This document shows positions 5,837-7,965 of a stretch of 7,965 nucleotides of DNA, piece by piece (the first letter of the stretch is position 1; each line of letters begins with the position of its first letter). Location of the stretch: assembly GCA_003663355.1 (NCBI GenBank), contig QMZV01000032.1:1-7965 (forward strand). Reading direction: 5' to 3'. Under the pieces are notes generated by a model. That model saw only the letters and a program-made list of their open reading frames with translations. It did no database searches and was not told where the DNA came from. Source of the stretch: Candidatus Aenigmatarchaeota archaeon (GTDB lineage: Archaea > Aenigmatarchaeota > Aenigmatarchaeia > QMZS01). The position numbers and the translations under genes are program-made.

Positions 5837-5998
5837 TTATACAAATCCTAACAATCTCTTTAAGTCTTTTTCGTTTTTTATCTCATAAACACGACCTTCA
5901 TTTATGTCTTGTTCACTTTTTTTAATCTGCTCTCTAAGTTCTTTATCAGAAAGTATTTCTAATGTTTCTATTGTAGAACTTAAATCTTCTTTATTCAT
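5837..5998 (-). CDS. Small antitoxin-like protein (RelB/Phd-type C-terminal pattern), no toxin seen
   Basis: A 53-residue ORF starts at ATG 5998 and stops at TAA 5837-5839. It lies 53 bases after ugd and 56 bases before galU, and fills most of the 271-base gap. The sequence is highly charged and helical, with the run T-L-E-I-L-S-D-K-E-L-R-E-Q-I and then S-E-Q-D-I-N-E-G-R-V-Y. This E-I-L-S-D-x-E-L ... D-I-x-x-G-R-V pattern is familiar from the small antitoxins that accompany RelE/ParE-type toxins in archaea and bacteria. The match is to a motif pattern from memory, not a search. No RelE-like or PIN toxin lies next to it, so it would be an orphan. A TATA-like TTTAATAT (minus strand, 6040-6047) lies about 45 bases before the start. 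A chance ORF is less likely given the motif and the fit to the gap. Confidence 0.6.
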   Translation of the reverse strand: MNKEDLSSTIETLEILSDKELREQIKKSEQDINEGRVYEIKNEKDLKRLLGFV

Positions 5999-6051
5999 AA
6001 TAACTTTGTTATCTACACTGCACTTTAAGCATTTCTACCATATTAAATTAT

Positions 6052-7287
6052 TTACCAACAAACACCTTCATAAATCTTAGCCTCTTTTGCTTTTAAAATC
6101 CTCCTACCATCAATAACAATTTTTCCTTTATAATTCAAATTCTCAAATTCTTTCCATTTTGTTAAAATTAAAATTGCTTCTGAATTTAAAACTTCATCTA
6201 AGGAACAATATTTTATTTGAGGATATAATTTTTTAAAATTTTCCATTGCTTTGGGGTCATAAACTTTTACAATTGCTTTTTCTTCTAATAATTTCCCAAC
6301 AATTGGAATTGCCCTTGACTCTCTGATATCATCTGTTTCTGTTTTGAAAGATAAACCCAAAATCCCTATTTCCTTTCCAGTTAAATTTGGAATATGTTTT
6401 TTCAATAATTTTATTATTTTTAAAGGTTGTTTTTCATTAATTTCTATTACCTCTTTTAAAAGTTTTGGGTCATAACCAATTTCCTTTGCCTTTGCAATTA
6501 AAGCTTTCATATCCTTTAAAAAACAACTTCCCCCAAAACCAATTCCGGCATTTAAAAATTCTCTTCCAATTCTCTTATCATAACCCATTCCTTCTGCAAC
6601 ATCATAAACATCAATCCCCAATTTTTTGCAGATATTTCCGATTTCATTTATAAAAGATATTTTGGTTGCCAAGAAAGAGTTTGAAGCGTATTTTATCATT
6701 TCTGCAGTTTTTATATTTGTAAAAATTTTTGGGCAATTAAAATCTTTGTATAATTCTTCTAAAATTTCTTTTGTTTTTTCATCATAAGAGCCAACAACTA
6801 TTCTATCTGGCTCAAAAAAATCTTTTAGAGCAGAACCCTCCTTAAGAAACTCTGGATTCATTGCCAAACCAAAATCTCTTCCAACCTTTTTTCCCAAAAT
6901 TTTAATTAAACTTTCTGTTGTTCCTGGAATAACCGTGCTTTTAACCACAATAACTTTGTATGAATCTAATATCTTTGAGATGTCTTCTGCTGCTTGTTTA
7001 ACATATTTCAAATCAATTGAACCGTCTTCTTTTGATGGAGTTCCAACACAGATAAAAATTATTTCGCAATCTTTCAATTCCTCTATTTTTGTTGTTGCTG
7101 TAAAATTTTCTTTAATCTCTTTTAATTTCCTTTCCAAATCTTTTTCATAAATCGGGCTCTCTCCTTTATTTATTTTCTCAACCTTTTTCTCATCAACATC
7201 AATTCCAAATACTTTATTTCCAAGAGAAGCAAAACCAACCCCAGTAATCAAACCAACATAACCCAAACCAATTATTCCGATTTTCAT
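6052..7287 (-). CDS. ugd: UDP-glucose 6-dehydrogenase
   Basis: This 411-residue protein is of full family length. It oxidises UDP-glucose to UDP-glucuronate with two NAD+. Seen: the NAD-binding GLGYVG at residues 7-12 with the acid D30, VGTPSKEDGSID at 81-92, KSTVIPGTT at 116-124, NPEFLKEG at 144-151, the K199/N203 pair in MIKYASNSFLA, the catalytic C255 in GFGGSCFLKD, SFKTETDDIRESRA in the C-terminal domain, and VIDGRR near 391-396. FGGSCFLKD and DIRESRA are typical of the UDP-glucose enzymes (Ugd, archaeal AglM), unlike the TviB-type paralogue at 1729-3012. The two share only the fold and are not recent duplicates. Ugd leads the run of minus-strand genes and is divergent from the AglB gene with 31 bases between them. 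Its UDP-glucose substrate comes from the nearby galU product. Confidence 0.93.
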   Translation of the reverse strand: MKIGIIGLGYVGLITGVGFASLGNKVFGIDVDEKKVEKINKGESPIYEKDLERKLKEIKENFTATTKIEELKDCEIIFICVGTPSKEDGSIDLKYVKQAAEDISKILDSYKVIVVKSTVIPGTTESLIKILGKKVGRDFGLAMNPEFLKEGSALKDFFEPDRIVVGSYDEKTKEILEELYKDFNCPKIFTNIKTAEMIKYASNSFLATKISFINEIGNICKKLGIDVYDVAEGMGYDKRIGREFLNAGIGFGGSCFLKDMKALIAKAKEIGYDPKLLKEVIEINEKQPLKIIKLLKKHIPNLTGKEIGILGLSFKTETDDIRESRAIPIVGKLLEEKAIVKVYDPKAMENFKKLYPQIKYCSLDEVLNSEAILILTKWKEFENLNYKGKIVIDGRRILKAKEAKIYEGVCW

Positions 7288-7318
7288 AACTTGAATTAAA
7301 ATAAAATTTTAGTAATTT
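7288..7318. promoter_or_regulatory. 31-base divergent promoter region between ugd and the aglB/stt3 gene
   Basis: The gap is almost pure A/T and contains the palindrome TAAAATTTTA (7302-7311). Both genes must be served from it, so transcription probably starts at or near each ATG, with core elements overlapping the opposite gene's start. Candidate A/T boxes lie about 20 bases from each ATG, a little close for a textbook leaderless promoter. Confidence 0.4.
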
Positions 7319-7965
7319 ATGGTTGAAGAAAAAGAAATTTCTTTGGATTTATCAAAAATACTGCAAACTTTGAACAAACACAGAACAGCAATTTCTTTGT
7401 TAATTCTTCTCGGAATTTTCTATTTGAGTTTTTCAATCAGATTGGCAACAGTTAATCAGCCTTATTTATTAGCTGCAGACCCCCATTTCTGGTACAGAAT
7501 GACAAAATACATTGCAGAAGACAATATTCCGAAATATGATCCCTTAAGATTGCACCCTGAATATGGAAAATTCAATCCTGGATTTTTTCCTTATGCTGCC
7601 GCATATTCCTACAAAGTAGTCCACTTTTTTACAGGAATTGATTTTTACAGGTTCTTATTCTGGTTTCCCGCCTTTGTTGCCGCTCTCTCTGTTTTCCCTG
7701 CTTTCTGGATTGGCAAAGAATTATATTCTAACAAAGCAGGTTTGTTTGCGGCATTTTTCATTGGTCTTACTCCTTCCTTTCTATCAAGGTCAATGGCTGG
7801 ATTTTTTGATACAGATTGCATGGTTATTTTGTTTTCTCTTCTTACAGTTGCCTTGTTCCTGTCTGCTTACAACAGAGTTGATGCAAACAATCTTAAAAAG
7901 AAGAGCCCAATAATTTTGTCAATTCTTGCCGGTCTCTCTCTGTCGGTTTTCTTTTTTACCTGGGG
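7319..7965 (+). CDS. aglB: Oligosaccharyltransferase catalytic subunit STT3/AglB, N-terminal part (3' end outside window)
   Basis: The frame opens at ATG 7319, right after an in-frame TAA at 7313-7315, and stays open to the edge (215 full codons). The enzyme moves a lipid-linked glycan onto asparagine in N-x-S/T sites on the outer face of the membrane. Seen: a first membrane segment at about 24-42, then the external loop with AADPHFWYRM (D54, the first catalytic acid position), and hydrophobic spans near 113-132, 140-156, 167-184 and 197-214. The second acidic motif lies in SRSMAGFFDTDCM, with D164 and D166 matching the archaeal DxD form. The WWDYG-containing C-terminal domain would lie beyond the window. 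It has no Shine-Dalgarno sequence. Its position divergent from ugd links sugar-nucleotide supply to N-glycosylation. Confidence 0.92.
   Translation, partial: MVEEKEISLDLSKILQTLNKHRTAISLLILLGIFYLSFSIRLATVNQPYLLAADPHFWYRMTKYIAEDNIPKYDPLRLHPEYGKFNPGFFPYAAAYSYKVVHFFTGIDFYRFLFWFPAFVAALSVFPAFWIGKELYSNKAGLFAAFFIGLTPSFLSRSMAGFFDTDCMVILFSLLTVALFLSAYNRVDANNLKKKSPIILSILAGLSLSVFFFTW

Noticed and set aside
1729..7287. The two nucleotide-sugar dehydrogenases as a recent gene duplication
   Set aside because: Their signatures differ (GGHCxxVDPYYL against GFGGSCFLKD) and their neighbourhoods around the active site are unlike. They are distinct old subfamilies.
7638..7913. A plus-strand ORF of about 91 codons in another frame inside the AglB gene
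   Set aside because: The AglB frame with its ADPHFWYR and GFFDTD motifs is the real one; the second frame only reflects the T-rich membrane-protein codons.

Overview
This is an AT-rich window. It most likely comes from an archaeal genome, possibly an uncultivated DPANN-type lineage; the lineage is a guess. The archaeal signs are the N-terminus of an AglB/STT3 oligosaccharyltransferase with an archaeal-looking GFFDTD motif, the tail of a DUF2080-like transposon-associated protein, a HEPN/MNT toxin-antitoxin pair, and several genes with no clear Shine-Dalgarno sequence but with TATA-like elements at the right distance for leaderless or short-leader transcription.

Left part (1-1728). This part looks like a patchwork border. 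It holds the C-terminal 37 residues of a DUF2080-like protein. Next comes a zinc-ribbon plus SAM-dependent methyltransferase gene that is split by an in-frame TAA at 589-591 with no frameshift. A 366-base stretch without a convincing gene follows. Spot counts suggest the methyltransferase is richer in GC than the genes to its right (25 of 60 G+C at 421-480, against 12 of 60 at 6121-6180).

Right part (1729-7965). Seven minus-strand genes are read from right to left, and one plus-strand gene diverges from them. In transcription order the minus genes are: UDP-glucose 6-dehydrogenase (ugd/aglM type), a 53-residue antitoxin-like protein, UTP-glucose-1-phosphate uridylyltransferase (galU), MntA antitoxin, HepT toxin, a UDP-glucuronate 4-epimerase, and a TviB/WbpO-type UDP-HexNAc 6-dehydrogenase. 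The last four form a tightly coupled unit with start/stop overlaps of 4, 4 and 11 bases. The divergent gene, separated from ugd by 31 bases, encodes the oligosaccharyltransferase catalytic subunit and runs off the right edge.

The enzymes fit together. GalU makes UDP-glucose, Ugd oxidises it to UDP-glucuronate, and the epimerase can turn that into UDP-galacturonate. The TviB-type enzyme adds a route to UDP-N-acetylhexosaminuronate. AglB transfers the finished lipid-linked glycan to proteins outside the cell. The locus therefore predicts an acidic N-glycan rich in uronic acids. The main oddities are a toxin-antitoxin pair wired by ATGA overlaps into the sugar operon, an antitoxin-like ORF with no visible toxin, several palindromes at predicted promoters, and the split methyltransferase.
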